Source: Ensifer sesbaniae (GTDB lineage Bacteria > Pseudomonadota > Alphaproteobacteria > Rhizobiales > Rhizobiaceae). Taken from it: a stretch of DNA of 64,000 nt. The stretch is from positions 1,114,863-1,178,862 of the forward strand of contig NZ_JABEKU010000002.1 in the NCBI RefSeq assembly GCF_013283665.1. The letters are read 5' to 3'. Position 1 is the first letter of the stretch; each line of letters starts with the position of its first letter. Made by a program: the position numbers and the translations under genes. Shown here piece by piece: positions 15,315 through 25,545 of the stretch. The notes beneath the pieces are model-generated. The model saw only the letters and a program-made list of their open reading frames with translations. It did no database searches and had not been told where the DNA came from.

Positions 15315-17354
15315 TCAGGACGGGGAAGTACGACCGCGATCAAATTTGAAGTCCGGACGCCCCACCGGGGACGCATCTCCTCCTCGCGCGTCCGATCGGA
15401 CGAGTGGCACTCCAGGGACAGCATTCGGCAAATTGCCGAAGAAATCCAGACGGCTTCGGTTGAGGCGGCGGAGGTCCCCGCGCCTGAAGGTGACGCTGTG
15501 ACGATCGAAGAAGTCAAGGATCTGGATAGCAACCTTGCGACCGTTTTCGAGGCGATCGCGAAATTGCATCGCAGTGAACCAGCCCTGGTCGGCGACCGCA
15601 CCGATCTCTGCCGTGATAGCGATCATCTCGGCGACCACCTGGCGCAGGAAGAAATGATCATGCGCCACTTCGTGCACCCGGCCCATGCGGCTGCCGAGTT
15701 TCAGGAGACGGCGCGCCTGCACCTCCGGGATCGCCAGCAACACGGCAATATCGCGCACGCGTGGCGGGCGGAAGCGTTCGGATCCACCGAGCAGCGGCTC
15801 GATCTGACGCCAGAGCCGTTCGTCAGCGGGGCCCATGGTGACCTGATGTTCGACAAGCCGCACCCAGGCGCCATCCACCACAATCTCTACCGACGCGACG
15901 AGGGCCTGCAGGGCCGCGCGGAACGCCGGTGCCGGCAGGCGCAGCGGAAGCGCTGTCCGCAACCGCTCAACACCCATGCCCAGCAGATCCGGATTTTCCG
16001 CATGAAAAACCGTGAGCCGGGCAAGAATGTCGCCTCGGAGTTTCTCCCAGCTTTGCAAGGACATGACGAGCCTGGCGGCATCCGATGGCAGTTCAATCAC
16101 GCCTAGGGATCGCGCCAGAGCTTGCGCTTCCGCGGCAGCAATCGCCCGATCGCGGCCGAAGGCGCCGATGTCGATGAAGAAGGGTGGAATGGCGAGTAGC
16201 GCTTCGATCGTCTGTCGTACTTCGCTCAAGCACAGTGCATCGAGTTGCGCCATCCGTTCCGGCGTGCGGCGCTTCCTTGCGGGGGCGCGCAAATCCAGGA
16301 ACCGACCGCCGCCGATCGTGCGCCGGGCGGACGTATCGCGAACAACATAGCGGTCACCGGCGGCCGCCGCGATCGGCCGGTCCAGTACCAGTTGGACGCG
16401 CGCGCGCGTTCCTGGTGACACGGCCTGTTCGGCCAAGAGGACGATGCGGGCTCCAACTTCCACGGAGGCGTGATGAAGCCGCACCGGGAACCAATGGCCG
16501 ATCGGCTTCGGCTCGGAGCCAAGCACGCGTAAAGTCGCGTCGATGCGGTCGGTCGGCGCATATAGGCCGGGGTCGCAGATCACGTCGCCGCGGCCGACGG
16601 CCGCCTTCGTGATGGCGGGACCAACGAGGTTGAGCGCGCAGCGATCGCCAGCGCGACCGGTTTCGCTTTGGCTGTTCTGCGCGTGGATTGATCGCACCCG
16701 TGCCTTGAGGCCCGAAGGGCTGACGACGATATAATCTTCGACCGACACCTGGCCCGAAAGAACGGTTCCGGTGACGACCGTCCCTACGCCCTGGATAGTG
16801 AAGGAGCGATCAATGGCCATGCGGAAACATCCGTTTGCTTGCCGCTGCGTGAAACGCCGTGCCACGTCGAGGATTTCGTCGCGAACCGTCGCCACACCTT
16901 CGCCCGATATCGACGAAACCGGGATAATGGTCGCATCCGCAAGCGCCGTTTCCGCGAGGTGGTTGCGCATCGCCTGCTCGACGGCCGCAACGCGAGCGTC
17001 TGTCACGAGATCGGCCTTGGTGATGGCGATGACCCCGTGCCTGATGCCAAGCAGATCGACGATAGCGAGATGCTCGCGCGTCTGCGGCATGACGCCGTCG
17101 TCGGCCGCGACCACGAGCAGCACGAAATCGATGCCGCCGGCGCCTGCAAGCATGGTGTGGATGAATTTCTCATGGCCGGGCACGTCAACGAAGCCGATCG
17201 TCTCCACGCCCTCGACCGGCATATAGGCAAAACCGAGCTCGATCGATATGCCGCGGTCCTTCTCCTCCTTCAGCCGATCCGTGTCGACTCCGGTCAGCGC
17301 CCGCACGAGCGACGTCTTGCCATGATCGATGTGGCCGGCTGTGCCTACGATCAC
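15315..17354 (-). CDS. selB: Selenocysteine-specific elongation factor SelB
   Basis: A 679-residue GTPase that delivers Sec-tRNA to the ribosome at UGA codons followed by a SECIS hairpin. G1 is [17 protein letters not shown] at the N terminus, G3 is DVPGHEKF and G4 is TKAD. EF-Tu-like domains 2 and 3 and C-terminal winged helices that bind SECIS RNA ([20 protein letters not shown] in the last one) follow. Its ATG overlaps the stop of the Sel1-repeat gene (ATGA). The C terminus reads [13 protein letters not shown], a translation of the 5' half of tRNA-Sec, then diverges to a short island-derived tail (FDRGRTSPS). So selB and selC once overlapped and the island changed the end of selB. Confidence 0.95.
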   Translation of the reverse strand: MIVGTAGHIDHGKTSLVRALTGVDTDRLKEEKDRGISIELGFAYMPVEGVETIGFVDVPGHEKFIHTMLAGAGGIDFVLLVVAADDGVMPQTREHLAIVDLLGIRHGVIAITKADLVTDARVAAVEQAMRNHLAETALADATIIPVSSISGEGVATVRDEILDVARRFTQRQANGCFRMAIDRSFTIQGVGTVVTGTVLSGQVSVEDYIVVSPSGLKARVRSIHAQNSQSETGRAGDRCALNLVGPAITKAAVGRGDVICDPGLYAPTDRIDATLRVLGSEPKPIGHWFPVRLHHASVEVGARIVLLAEQAVSPGTRARVQLVLDRPIAAAAGDRYVVRDTSARRTIGGGRFLDLRAPARKRRTPERMAQLDALCLSEVRQTIEALLAIPPFFIDIGAFGRDRAIAAAEAQALARSLGVIELPSDAARLVMSLQSWEKLRGDILARLTVFHAENPDLLGMGVERLRTALPLRLPAPAFRAALQALVASVEIVVDGAWVRLVEHQVTMGPADERLWRQIEPLLGGSERFRPPRVRDIAVLLAIPEVQARRLLKLGSRMGRVHEVAHDHFFLRQVVAEMIAITAEIGAVADQGWFTAMQFRDRLENGRKVAIQILDFFDRHSVTFRRGDLRRLNRSRLDFFGNLPNAVPGVPLVRSDARGGDASPVGRPDFKFDRGRTSPS
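15344..15383 (-). pseudogene. Truncated 5' half of a second selC, overlapping selB
   Basis: On the minus strand this segment repeats the first 40 bases of tRNA-Sec (acceptor 5' strand, D arm, anticodon 5' stem and loop). It then loses similarity one base after the anticodon loop. The D stem differs from the intact copy (ATG/CAT replaced by GTC/GGC), yet each pair is kept, so it descends from a functional tRNA. The same bases encode [13 protein letters not shown] near the SelB C terminus. Confidence 0.75.
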
Positions 17355-18178
17355 CTTTGATCCCTCTCATTCGTGGGCCGAAGCGGCACCGCCGCCTCGG
17401 AGAGCGGCAGCGAGGCTCGCCGTTCGGCCTCCTGCAATTCCTCGTCATTGAGCGCGGCGCGCACGACGTCGAAGAACGGCGCCGCCAGCGCACTGCCTCC
17501 GCCGCGCGCCCTTATCAGCCAGGCAAAGGCCTCGATCGGGTCGTGGGCTGTGCCGCTTCCAAGATGATAGGCCGCGCCAAGCATCGCCTGACCGTCGGCA
17601 TCGCCAGCGCACGCGCCGCGCCGCCACCAGTAGGCAGCCTCGACCGGATCACGCGCCACCCCGATGGCATTGTGATAGAGCATGCCGAGCCGCGTCATTG
17701 ATGCCGCGGAACCGTTCTGCGCGGCCGCCAGCGCCCACCGACAGGCTTCGGCAAAATCGGGCTCGATGAGATCTCCTTCGAGCGCCATCCAACTCAGCAT
17801 GTCCTGAGCTTCCGCGTCATTTTGTTCGGCGGCCTGGCGGTACAGGCTTGCTGCGCGCTCGTAGTCCGGCGGGATCCCCTCGCCCTTGAAGAGAAGCGAC
17901 GCGAGGTTGCGCTGACCGACAGGATCGCCGGCCTCTGCAGCAAGACTGAGCCAGCGATAGGCAAGGCCGGCATCCCGGGCGACTCCCAAGCCGCCGGCAA
18001 AGCATGCGCCGATATTGTTCTGGGCCCGGGCATTCCCCGCCTGTGCAAGAGGTCCCCAAAGGGCGAGAGCGGTTTCGTAGTCGCTGTTGCGCGCTGCGGC
18101 GAGCGCCTTTGCCATGGGTGCTTCCGGGCCCCCCTCACCCTTGGGCGGCCTTCCAAAGAGACGGCTGAGAAGGTTCAC
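17351..18178 (-). CDS. Sel1-like repeat protein between selA and selB
   Basis: A 275-residue solenoid protein with about five Sel1-like (SLR, TPR-related) repeats, for example [40 protein letters not shown] and [20 protein letters not shown]. The GTG at 18178-18176 is chosen because it overlaps the selA stop as GTGA; the longer open frame upstream only shadows selA. The stop overlaps the selB start. Its fixed place between selA and selB suggests a scaffold or regulatory partner of the Sec machinery, but no function is established to my knowledge. No signal peptide is visible. Confidence 0.85.
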   Translation of the reverse strand: MNLLSRLFGRPPKGEGGPEAPMAKALAAARNSDYETALALWGPLAQAGNARAQNNIGACFAGGLGVARDAGLAYRWLSLAAEAGDPVGQRNLASLLFKGEGIPPDYERAASLYRQAAEQNDAEAQDMLSWMALEGDLIEPDFAEACRWALAAAQNGSAASMTRLGMLYHNAIGVARDPVEAAYWWRRGACAGDADGQAMLGAAYHLGSGTAHDPIEAFAWLIRARGGGSALAAPFFDVVRAALNDEELQEAERRASLPLSEAAVPLRPTNERDQR

Positions 18179-19590
18179 GATGCAGCTCCCTCTTCTGCCA
18201 ACGGTTCGAGGACCGCGAGATTGGCGACGAAGCCTTCCTCGTCCTCGAGGCAGCGCAGGTCCAGAATGAGCGACCCGCGTTCGATGCGGCCGATGACCGG
18301 CATCGGCAGGCGCCTCAGGGCCGCGGCCAGTTCGGCAAGCATGCGGCCGCTGCCGGACAATGACGCAAGTGCCAGACCCGCGCTCGGCACGGTGACGAGC
18401 GGCAAGGCGCCGGAACCGATCTGGCTGCCGCAATCGATGACCGAGACTTTGAATGCGCCATTGACCGCCCGCTCCACCGAGGGGCACAACCGCTCGGCCT
18501 GCTGGCGGACCTCGGCCTGCGGACGCGCGAGCAGACGCATCGTCGGAAGGCGCTCGCTCAAGCGGTCCGGGTCGCGATAGAGCCGGAGCGTTGCCTCCAG
18601 TGCCGCCAAGCGGATCTTGTCAAGGCGCAGCGCCCGCTTCATCGGATTCCTGTTGATCCTTTCGAGGAGGTCGACGCGCCCGACGATGAGGCCGGCCTGC
18701 GGTCCACCAAGCAGCTTGTCGCCGGAAAAAGTGACGATATCGGCACCGTCGGCGACTGCTTCGGCGGCGGTCGGCTCATGAGCGAGCCCGAAGCGGTCGA
18801 GATCGGCAAGTGTGCCGGAGCCGAGATCGTTGATCAACGGCAGCCCGTGCTCATGGGCGATTGTCGCCAGCTCGCGCGCCCCGACCTCCTTGGTGAAGCC
18901 CTCGATGCGGTAGTTGGAGGTGTGGACCTTCAAGATCAGTCCGGTCTCGGGCCCGATGGCGTCCCTGTAGTCCCGGGCATGAGTGCGGTTGGTGGTGCCG
19001 ACCTCGACGAGTCGGACCCCGGAGCACTGCATGATGTCCGGCATGCGAAACGCCCCGCCGATTTCGATAAGCTCTCCGCGCGAGACGATCGCTTCCCGGC
19101 CGGCCGCCAGGCTGTTCAGCGTCAGCAGCACCGCGGCGGCGTTGTTGTTGACCACGGTCGCACCCGCCGCGCCAGTTAACTCGCAGATGAGCGCGCCCAG
19201 GTGATCGTCCCTCTCCCCGCGTCTGCCGCTCTTGAGGTCGAATTCGAGCGCGACTGCTTCGCGCATCGCAGCCGTCGCGGCATCGATCGCCGCCTCCGCC
19301 AGCAATGCGCGGCCGAGATTGGTGTGGAGCACTGTTCCCGTCAGGTTGAATAGCGGGCGCAGCGTCGATCGATCATTTGCCTCGAGCGCCGCGACGGCAG
19401 CCGTGGCAATGGCGTCCGGAGAGGGAACCTCTTCGCCTTTACGCACGTCCTCCCGGATCATGACCAGTACACTCCGCAAGGCTTCGGTCACAGCTCGCCG
19501 CCCGAAGCATTCGATCGCTTCGACAAGGGTCGCCGATCTCAGAAGCTCGTCCACCGAGGGGATGTCACGCAACCTGGCATTGGCGTCCAT
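18175..19590 (-). CDS. selA: L-seryl-tRNA(Sec) selenium transferase SelA
   Basis: A 471-residue PLP enzyme that turns Ser-tRNA-Sec into Sec-tRNA-Sec with selenophosphate. The PLP-binding lysine is Lys292 in [14 protein letters not shown]. The N-terminal tRNA-binding domain, the [16 protein letters not shown] segment and the [16 protein letters not shown] region are all present, and length is normal. It is the first gene of the selA-sel1-selB operon, with four-base overlaps between genes. Confidence 0.96.
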   Translation of the reverse strand: MDANARLRDIPSVDELLRSATLVEAIECFGRRAVTEALRSVLVMIREDVRKGEEVPSPDAIATAAVAALEANDRSTLRPLFNLTGTVLHTNLGRALLAEAAIDAATAAMREAVALEFDLKSGRRGERDDHLGALICELTGAAGATVVNNNAAAVLLTLNSLAAGREAIVSRGELIEIGGAFRMPDIMQCSGVRLVEVGTTNRTHARDYRDAIGPETGLILKVHTSNYRIEGFTKEVGARELATIAHEHGLPLINDLGSGTLADLDRFGLAHEPTAAEAVADGADIVTFSGDKLLGGPQAGLIVGRVDLLERINRNPMKRALRLDKIRLAALEATLRLYRDPDRLSERLPTMRLLARPQAEVRQQAERLCPSVERAVNGAFKVSVIDCGSQIGSGALPLVTVPSAGLALASLSGSGRMLAELAAALRRLPMPVIGRIERGSLILDLRCLEDEEGFVANLAVLEPLAEEGAAS

Positions 19591-19633
19591 TCCGGCTCTC
19601 CCTGGGGCGCGCCTCGACCCGATCCCACCAAGT

Positions 19634-19686
19634 TAGAGCGGGATGCCGGCGGATAAACCACTCAGACCTTTCCTCATCTCGCTCTA
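19634..19686. repeat. Imperfect inverted repeat after fdhE
   Basis: TAGAGCGGGATG (19634-19645) and CATCTCGCTCTA (19675-19686) are 12-base arms with one mismatch, separated by 29 bases. The right arm covers the fdhE stop. The sequence resembles TAGAGCGGGATG intergenic motifs common in rhizobial genomes. It may act as a weak terminator or mRNA stabiliser. Confidence 0.4.
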
Positions 19687-20601
19687 GATTCCGGCCAGAA
19701 GCGGTGCAAACCCACCCCGGCGATAGGGACCTTCACGCATCAGGAGATCGAGGCTGAGGCTCGCAACATCGTCGGCAATCGGCTCGGTCGCCGGTGCTCT
19801 GTTCTGATAGAAGATCTTCGTCCAGCCATGGCATTCGTCGCAGGTTTCAGCCTTGACGGTGCCACCGTGGTTCTCGATCTCGCGATAGCCGATCCCCTTG
19901 GTGGAGCCGCAAAGTACGCACTTAATGCGGACATGGTGCCAGAGGGTCGAACAAAGCGAGCAGCAGCAGAAGCGCGCGCCGTGCGAGCCCGGCCAGCCGA
20001 CGACCATGGACGAAGCGGGCCTGCCACCGCAGGCCGGGCAAATGCCGTCGGCGACTGGCCTTAATGTGGCGGGGTCAAGCACGGATGCCAGCCGAGCGAA
20101 CTGCACCTGAAGCGCGGCCCAGACGAAGATGTGCTCGGCAACCGCGTCTTCAGGCAATGAGCCGGAAAGGATGGTTTCGGCCATGGCAAGACGTGCTTCA
20201 CGATCGGCGCCGATCACCCGAGCGAGGGCGTCGGCAGCCGCGGCCGGCTTTTCGATCGCGTCAGCGGCGGCGAACAGACGGTCGAATGTGGCGTGGATTG
20301 CTTCGCCGTCCTCGATCCTGTTGCAGTGGAGCGGCGGCATTTCGAACTCACGGGCGCGCAGCAGTGTCGCGGCGTCGGGGCTCTCGGCGGGCGGGAGGTC
20401 GGCTTGGATGAGGTGCTGCGCGGTCGTCAGTCCTGCAAGGAAGTTGAGATAGGGTGCAAGGCCGCTCACCTCGGCCAGATGACTGAAACGCGTAGCTCGC
20501 GTGGCAAAGAGGGACGCGATGTTTGGCAGGCGCGCAAAGGGTGGCGAGGAGACGTCTCCAATAGCGGTCGGATCGGGCGCTGTGGCGTCTTTGCGTGTCA
20601 T
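19684..20601 (-). CDS. fdhE: Formate dehydrogenase accessory protein FdhE
   Basis: A 305-residue cytoplasmic accessory protein needed for formate dehydrogenase maturation. Family hallmarks are the paired cysteine motifs CPACGG, CSLCSTLWH, CVLCG and CDEC in the C-terminal half, which bind metal. ATG at 20601 follows GGGAGTG; a GTG one codon upstream is an alternative. It follows fdoI on the same strand with about 50 bp between, so it probably belongs to the fdo transcript. Confidence 0.93.
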   Translation of the reverse strand: MTRKDATAPDPTAIGDVSSPPFARLPNIASLFATRATRFSHLAEVSGLAPYLNFLAGLTTAQHLIQADLPPAESPDAATLLRAREFEMPPLHCNRIEDGEAIHATFDRLFAAADAIEKPAAAADALARVIGADREARLAMAETILSGSLPEDAVAEHIFVWAALQVQFARLASVLDPATLRPVADGICPACGGRPASSMVVGWPGSHGARFCCCSLCSTLWHHVRIKCVLCGSTKGIGYREIENHGGTVKAETCDECHGWTKIFYQNRAPATEPIADDVASLSLDLLMREGPYRRGGFAPLLAGI

Positions 20602-20650
20602 CACACTCCCTCACGAACCCGACGGGTCACGTGATGCGAACCCAGAAAAA

Positions 20651-21370
20651 CTACTCGGCTGCGGTCCTTTTTCTGTCTGCCGTCGGCTCTTTCGTCGGCG
20701 GTCTGGCGACCAGTTCGCGCAGCCACTTGCGGTGATATCGCCAGGCCCAACCGCCCGTCACGGATCCACGTACCATCGCCCGTATCGTACCCTTTACCCA
20801 GATCGCTGCATAGACGTGGGTGATCCAGACGCTGATCGCGAGGATGGCGGCGATCGAGTGCACCAGAAGGGCCCATCGCTGCTGCTCGATCGTGGTGTAA
20901 GCCGCGAAATACTGATTCCATATGACGATACCGGACCCTATCAGCACGATGATCAGGGTCGACATGGACCAGAAGACCAGCTTCTGCCCGGCATTGTACT
21001 TGCCGACCTCAGGCAAGCGTTCGTCATGGGCAGCGAGCACGTCGCGCACGCGTGCAAGCCAGGTGCCGTCTTCCCGTTTCCAGAGGTTGAGCTTCCAGAA
21101 GCGCAAGAAAAGACCAAGGAAGCTGAAGAAAAGGACGACACCGATCCAGGGGTGAATGGTCCGCACCCATTGACCGCCGCCGAAGAGCGCAGACAGGAAG
21201 AAGAGCCGCGGGTGGAACAGGGATAGGCCGGAAAGCGCGAGCAGGACGAGGCTCGTGGCGGTGATCCAATGGTTGATCCGCGCGCCGCCGGTATAGCGAT
21301 CGACCGTGACGGGTTTGCCGGGGTGAACGCTGTCGCCTTTCCCGACGTCATATCCACTATCCGTACTCAT
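20651..21370 (-). CDS. fdoI: Formate dehydrogenase gamma subunit, cytochrome b556
   Basis: A 239-residue membrane cytochrome b that anchors formate dehydrogenase and passes electrons to the quinone pool. Four membrane helices are visible, starting [20 protein letters not shown], with haem-ligand histidines in the helices (for example [20 protein letters not shown]). The start MSTDSGYD at 21370 overlaps the fdoH stop as ATGA; the open frame upstream is a shadow of fdoH. Confidence 0.94.
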   Translation of the reverse strand: MSTDSGYDVGKGDSVHPGKPVTVDRYTGGARINHWITATSLVLLALSGLSLFHPRLFFLSALFGGGQWVRTIHPWIGVVLFFSFLGLFLRFWKLNLWKREDGTWLARVRDVLAAHDERLPEVGKYNAGQKLVFWSMSTLIIVLIGSGIVIWNQYFAAYTTIEQQRWALLVHSIAAILAISVWITHVYAAIWVKGTIRAMVRGSVTGGWAWRYHRKWLRELVARPPTKEPTADRKRTAAE

Positions 21371-22308
21371 GAGGACCGATCTCCCGTGAGCCGCTGAGCC
21401 GCCTCCTCGTCTTCTTCGGAAACGCGGTTCGGGCCGTTGACCATGTAATGCAGGAAGCCGGTGACCGCCGCGACGCCCATGACGGCGAGGCCGGCATATT
21501 TCGTCACGCCCTTCCACGCCTCGACGATCGGGCTGATCGCCGGATTGTTGGGCAGACCGGCATAGATCTCCGGCTTGTCGGCATGGTGCAGCACATACAT
21601 GACATGTGTGCCGCCAACGCCCGGCGGATCGTAAAGGCCCGCACTGTCAAAGCCGCGAGACTTCAGGTCGGCGACCCGCCCCTCCGCATGTTTCTTCATC
21701 TCCTCCTTGGTGCCGAAGACGATCGCCTGCGTCGGGCAGGCCTTGGCGCAGGCCGGTCCCTGACCGACGGCGATGCGATCAGAGCAGAGCGTGCATTTGT
21801 AGGCGGTGTGATCGACCTCGGAAATCCTGGGAATGTTGAACGGGCACCCTTTGACGCAATAACCGCAACCGATGCAGTTCTCGTGGACGAAATCGACGAT
21901 GCCGTTCGAATATTGAACGATAGCCCCGGGTGCGGGGCACGCCTTGAGGCAGCCAGGGTCCTCGCAATGCATGCAGCCGTCCTTGCGGATCAGCCATTCC
22001 AGATTGTTCGTATCCGGATTCTCCCACTCGGTGAACCGCATCAGCGTGAACATGTCGGGGGTCAGGTCGTGTGGATTTTCGTAGATGCCCGTATTGCTCT
22101 CGAGTTGCGGATGAGTGTCGTTCCATTCGATGCAGGCCGATTGGCAGGCCTTGCAGCCGATGCACTTCGAGACGTCGATGAGTTTCGCCACCTCGGTCTG
22201 CCGCTGGGCCGGCGGCGTTACCGTAGACGCCGATCGCCGCATCAGGTCCCTTTCGCCGAACTTCGGCTCTTGAGGTACGGTGGTGGGGTTTAGGACGGGA
22301 GGGAACAT
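21367..22308 (-). CDS. fdoH: Formate dehydrogenase beta subunit, four 4Fe-4S clusters
   Basis: A 313-residue ferredoxin-like subunit that relays electrons from the catalytic subunit to the cytochrome. Cysteine motifs for four clusters are visible: [35 protein letters not shown] and CTLCSDRI followed by [11 protein letters not shown] single C-terminal membrane helix ([20 protein letters not shown]) anchors it. It starts 11 bases after the fdoG stop. Confidence 0.96.
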   Translation of the reverse strand: MFPPVLNPTTVPQEPKFGERDLMRRSASTVTPPAQRQTEVAKLIDVSKCIGCKACQSACIEWNDTHPQLESNTGIYENPHDLTPDMFTLMRFTEWENPDTNNLEWLIRKDGCMHCEDPGCLKACPAPGAIVQYSNGIVDFVHENCIGCGYCVKGCPFNIPRISEVDHTAYKCTLCSDRIAVGQGPACAKACPTQAIVFGTKEEMKKHAEGRVADLKSRGFDSAGLYDPPGVGGTHVMYVLHHADKPEIYAGLPNNPAISPIVEAWKGVTKYAGLAVMGVAAVTGFLHYMVNGPNRVSEEDEEAAQRLTGDRSS

Positions 22309-22319
22309 GGCACAGCCTC

Positions 22320-25300
22320 CTACGCCACCGGCCCAGCAATGGGCTCGATATTGACCAGGAACGCCTTGTATTCTGGCGTCTCGATGTTGGCGTCGCCCAC
22401 GAACGGCGTCAGCGAGTTCGGACCGAAGCCTTTTCTAGCCGCGCCGGTGAAGCCCCAGTGCAACGGTATGCCCACGACGTGGACCGGTTTGCCGTCGCAG
22501 ATCAGCGGCTTTATCCGCTTGGTGACGACGGCCTTGGCCTGGATCGATCCGCGCTTGGACCAAACGCGCACCCAGCCACCCTTGGTGATGCCCTTCTCGG
22601 CCGCGAGTTCCTCGGATATCTCGACGAAGAATTCCGGCTGCAGCACAGCATTCGTCCGGCAATGCTTGGTCCAATAGTGGAAGTGCTCGGTCAGCCGGTA
22701 GGACGTCGCCGCATAGGGGAACTCCTTCGAGGCGGTTTCGGCGAATTGTTCGAAGTCGCCCTTGAATACCCTTGCTGCGGGATTGCCGCGCACCTTCGGC
22801 GCCACGAGGTTGTCGAGCGGCGATTCGAACGGCTCGTAATGCGCCGGGAACGGCCCGTCACGCATCAAGCCGCGCGTGAAGAGGCGCGAGACACCCTCGG
22901 GATTCATGATGAACGGTCCGACATCTGTGGGCTTGGCTGTCGGCGCGATATCGGGCACGTCATAACCCGCCCATTTTGCGCCGTCCCATTCGATCAGCTT
23001 GCGGCTCGGATCCCACGCCTTGCCGTTTACGTCCGCCGAGGCTCTGTTGTAGAGGATGCGGCGGTTGACCGGCCAGGAGAACGCCCACTTGGCATAGGCG
23101 CCGGTCTCGTCCGGGTCGGATGTGTCGCGCCGGGCCATGTTGTTGCCGTTCTCGTTGAAGCAGCCGGAATAGATCCAGCAACCACTCGAGGTCGAACCGT
23201 CGTCGCGCAGCGCCGCGAAGCCCGGTAGCAGCTTGCCGGCCTCAGCCAAGACCTTTGTCGGGTCGGCAGCATCGTAGACGGTGGCAAGCGCCTTGCCGTT
23301 GATCTCCTTGGCAAGCTCTTCGGCTGTCGGTTCCCCGGCATCCGCATAAGCCCAGTCGAGATTGATGATCGGATCAGGGAATGCTCCGCCTTCCTTGCGG
23401 TAGAGTTCCTTCAGCCGCACGTGGATCTGCGCCATGATCCAATTGTCGGTCCTTGCTTCACCGGGAGGCGTGCCGCCCGGCCAATGCCACTGCAGCCAGC
23501 GGCTGGAATTGGTGAGCGAACCTTCGTCTTCGGCAAAACAGGTGGAGGGAAGCTGGATCACCTCCGTCTGGATCTGCGAAGGATCGACATCGTTGAACTC
23601 GCCGTGGTTCTCCCAGAATCGTGCCGTCTCGGTGTCGAGCGGATCCATCGTGACGAGATATTTGAGTTTCGACAGCGCGTCCGTCACCTTCTTGCGGTTC
23701 GGCGCCGCAAGCAACGGGTTGAAGCCCTGACACAGGTAACCCGTCATCTTGCCCTGGGTCATGAGCTCGAGGGCGCGCAGGATGTCGTAGCCTGGCACGT
23801 CGAGCTTCGGCAGCCAGTCATAGGCGAACTGGTTTTCCGGTGTGGCGGCAGCACCCCACATCGCCTTCTGGAAGCTTACGAAGAACTTCCTGTAGTTCTG
23901 CCAGTAGCTCATCTGGTTGGGCCGCAGCGGCTTGAAGCCGCGTGTCGACATGTAGGTCTCGAGGTCGATCTCCTTTTCATTCGGCAGCGTCAGGTAGCCG
24001 GGGAGCAGATTCGACATCAGCCCGACATCGGTCAGGCCCTGAATGTTCGAATGGCCGCGCAGTGCATTCATGCCGCCGCCGCGAATGCCGATATTGCCGA
24101 GGATCAGCTGCAGCATCGCCATGGCGCGGATATTCTGCGAGCCCTTGGAATGCTGCGTCCAGCCGAGCGCATACATCGAGGTCATCGCCTTGGTCGGCGA
24201 CGAGCATTCCGCGATCATTTCAGCGACCTTCAGGAACTTGTCCTTCGGCGTGCCGCAGATGCGCTCCACCATTTCGGGGGTATAGACGGCGACATGCTCC
24301 TTTAGCAGGTTCCAGACGCAGCGCGGATTGGTCAGCGTGTCGTCCACCGTCGCATAGCCGTCAGGCCCGATGACATAGTCCCAGGTCGACTTGTCGTAAT
24401 CGCGCTTTGCCTCATTGTAGCCCGTGAACAGCCCGTCCTTGTAGGCGAAGCCGTCCTTGACGATGTAGCTGGCGTTGGTGAACGCCTTGACGTAGTCCCA
24501 CTGCACCTTGTCGTTGCGAATGCAATGGTTGATCACGCCGAGCAGGAAGGCGATGTCCGTTCCCTGGCGGATCGGAGCATAGAGATCGGCGACCGACGCA
24601 GAGCGGGTGAAGCGCGGATCGACGACGATCAGCTTCGCACCGCGGTTGGCCTTCGCCTCGGTCACCCATTTGAAGCCGCATGGATGCGCTTCGGCGGCAT
24701 TACCGCCCATGATGATCACGAGGTCGGTGTTCTTGATATCCGTCCAGGAGTTGGTCATTGCGCCGCGGCCGAATGTTGGAGCCAAACTGGCTACCGTAGG
24801 GCCGTGTCAGACACGCGCTTGGTTGTCGAAGACCAACATCCCGGCGCTGCGGACGACCTTGTAGGTCTCCCATGCCGTTTCGTTCGTTGTCGCCGAGGCC
24901 GCGAGGAAGCCGGTCGTTATCCACCGGTTCACCGTCACGCCATCCTTGTTCTTCTCCACGAAATTGGCGTCGCGGTCATCCTTCATCAGCCGCACGATCC
25001 GATCGAGCGCGTCATCCCAGTTGACCCGTTCGAACTTGTCCGACCCCGGTTTGCGGATCATCGGATATTTCAGCCGGGTGTCGGACTTGACGAAATCGAG
25101 CAGCGCCGCGCCCTTCGGACAGAGCGTGCCGCGGTTGGTCGGATGGTCGGTGTCACCCTCGATATGGATGATCTCCGCCTGCTCGCCCTTCGTCCGGTCG
25201 CCCTTCGAATACATGATGACGCCGCATGCGACGGAGCAATAGGGGCACGTGTTGCGGGTTTCGGTGGTGTTTACCAGCTTGAAGGTGCGGATCGCTTCGG

Positions 25301-25406
25301 CATGCGCTGCTTCGATGTCACCGAAGCCAAGGGCACCGAGCGCAGTGGCCGCAACCCCGGCACCGGCTGCGCCGAGAAATTGGCGCCGCGAGAGTTCCAT
25401 GTTCAT
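22320..25406 (-). CDS. fdoG: Selenocysteine formate dehydrogenase catalytic alpha subunit (in-frame UGA)
   Basis: A 1028-residue periplasmic Mo/W-bis-MGD enzyme that oxidises formate to CO2. The frame appears split by a TGA at 24809-24807. The flanking text [23 protein letters not shown] matches E. coli FdoG, where this codon is selenocysteine, so Sec is residue 200. The N terminus has a twin-arginine signal (SRRQFLG) and a 4Fe-4S site (CPYCSVACG and CPKGAAL). GGGAGG lies nine bases before ATG 25406; an ATG two codons later is possible. All Sec-insertion genes are encoded nearby, and a SECIS hairpin follows the UGA. The FdhD sulfurtransferase is not in the window. Confidence 0.96.
24778..24809 (-). 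promoter_or_regulatory. Bacterial SECIS element in fdoG mRNA
   Basis: After the UGA (24809-24807) and eleven bases, GG (24795-24794) pairs with CC (24779-24778). U24793 is bulged, AGCCA (24792-24788) pairs with UGGCU (24784-24780), and the loop is GUU. Bulged U and a loop beginning GU are the features SelB recognises. The hairpin agrees in shape with the E. coli fdnG/fdoG element, although stem bases differ in a paired way. Confidence 0.8.
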
Positions 25407-25508
25407 GCCATGATACCTCCCTGAAAACCGGCTTTGCCAACAGGGGCGCGCCGGAAGACCTCGGTACGCCTTCGCATACTCAGGCGTGACTCGGTCTTTG
25501 AAATTAAA

Positions 25509-25545
25509 ATCTTAGCTGTCTGTATTCTATTGTCAATTTAATTGA
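25509..25545 (-). promoter_or_regulatory. fdo operon promoter with overlapping palindrome
   Basis: On the minus strand TTGACA (25536-25531) is followed after 16 bases by TAAGAT (25514-25509), a near-consensus vegetative promoter about 95 bp before fdoG. The 13-bp inverted repeat TCAATT-T-AATTGA (25533-25545) overlaps the -35 box and could be an operator. The regulator is unknown. Confidence 0.55.

Larger units (their letters stand above)
12131..15383. mobile_element. Decayed 3.2-kb island inserted in the selC anticodon arm
   Basis: The island is bounded by a 40-bp imperfect direct repeat: the 5' half of tRNA-Sec at 12131-12170 and again at 15344-15383. The two match at 35 of 40 positions, with a 15-bp identical block ATTTGAAGTCCGGAC covering the anticodon loop and 5' stem. 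Inside are only short, mostly broken rhizobial accessory genes and no recognisable integrase. The right copy overlaps the end of selB and appears to be the native site. The left, complete tRNA would then have an island-borne 5' half joined to the native 3' half. The boundary logic is inference; the repeat is seen directly. Confidence 0.65.

Noticed and set aside
24807-24809. Stop codon splitting the formate dehydrogenase gene, suggesting a pseudogene
   Set aside because: The codon is at the known Sec site, family sequence continues in frame on both sides, a SECIS hairpin follows, and selA, selB, selC and selD are all present.
24525-25424. 299-codon open frame opposite the fdoG 5' part
   Set aside because: Antisense shadow; no start signal or family pattern.
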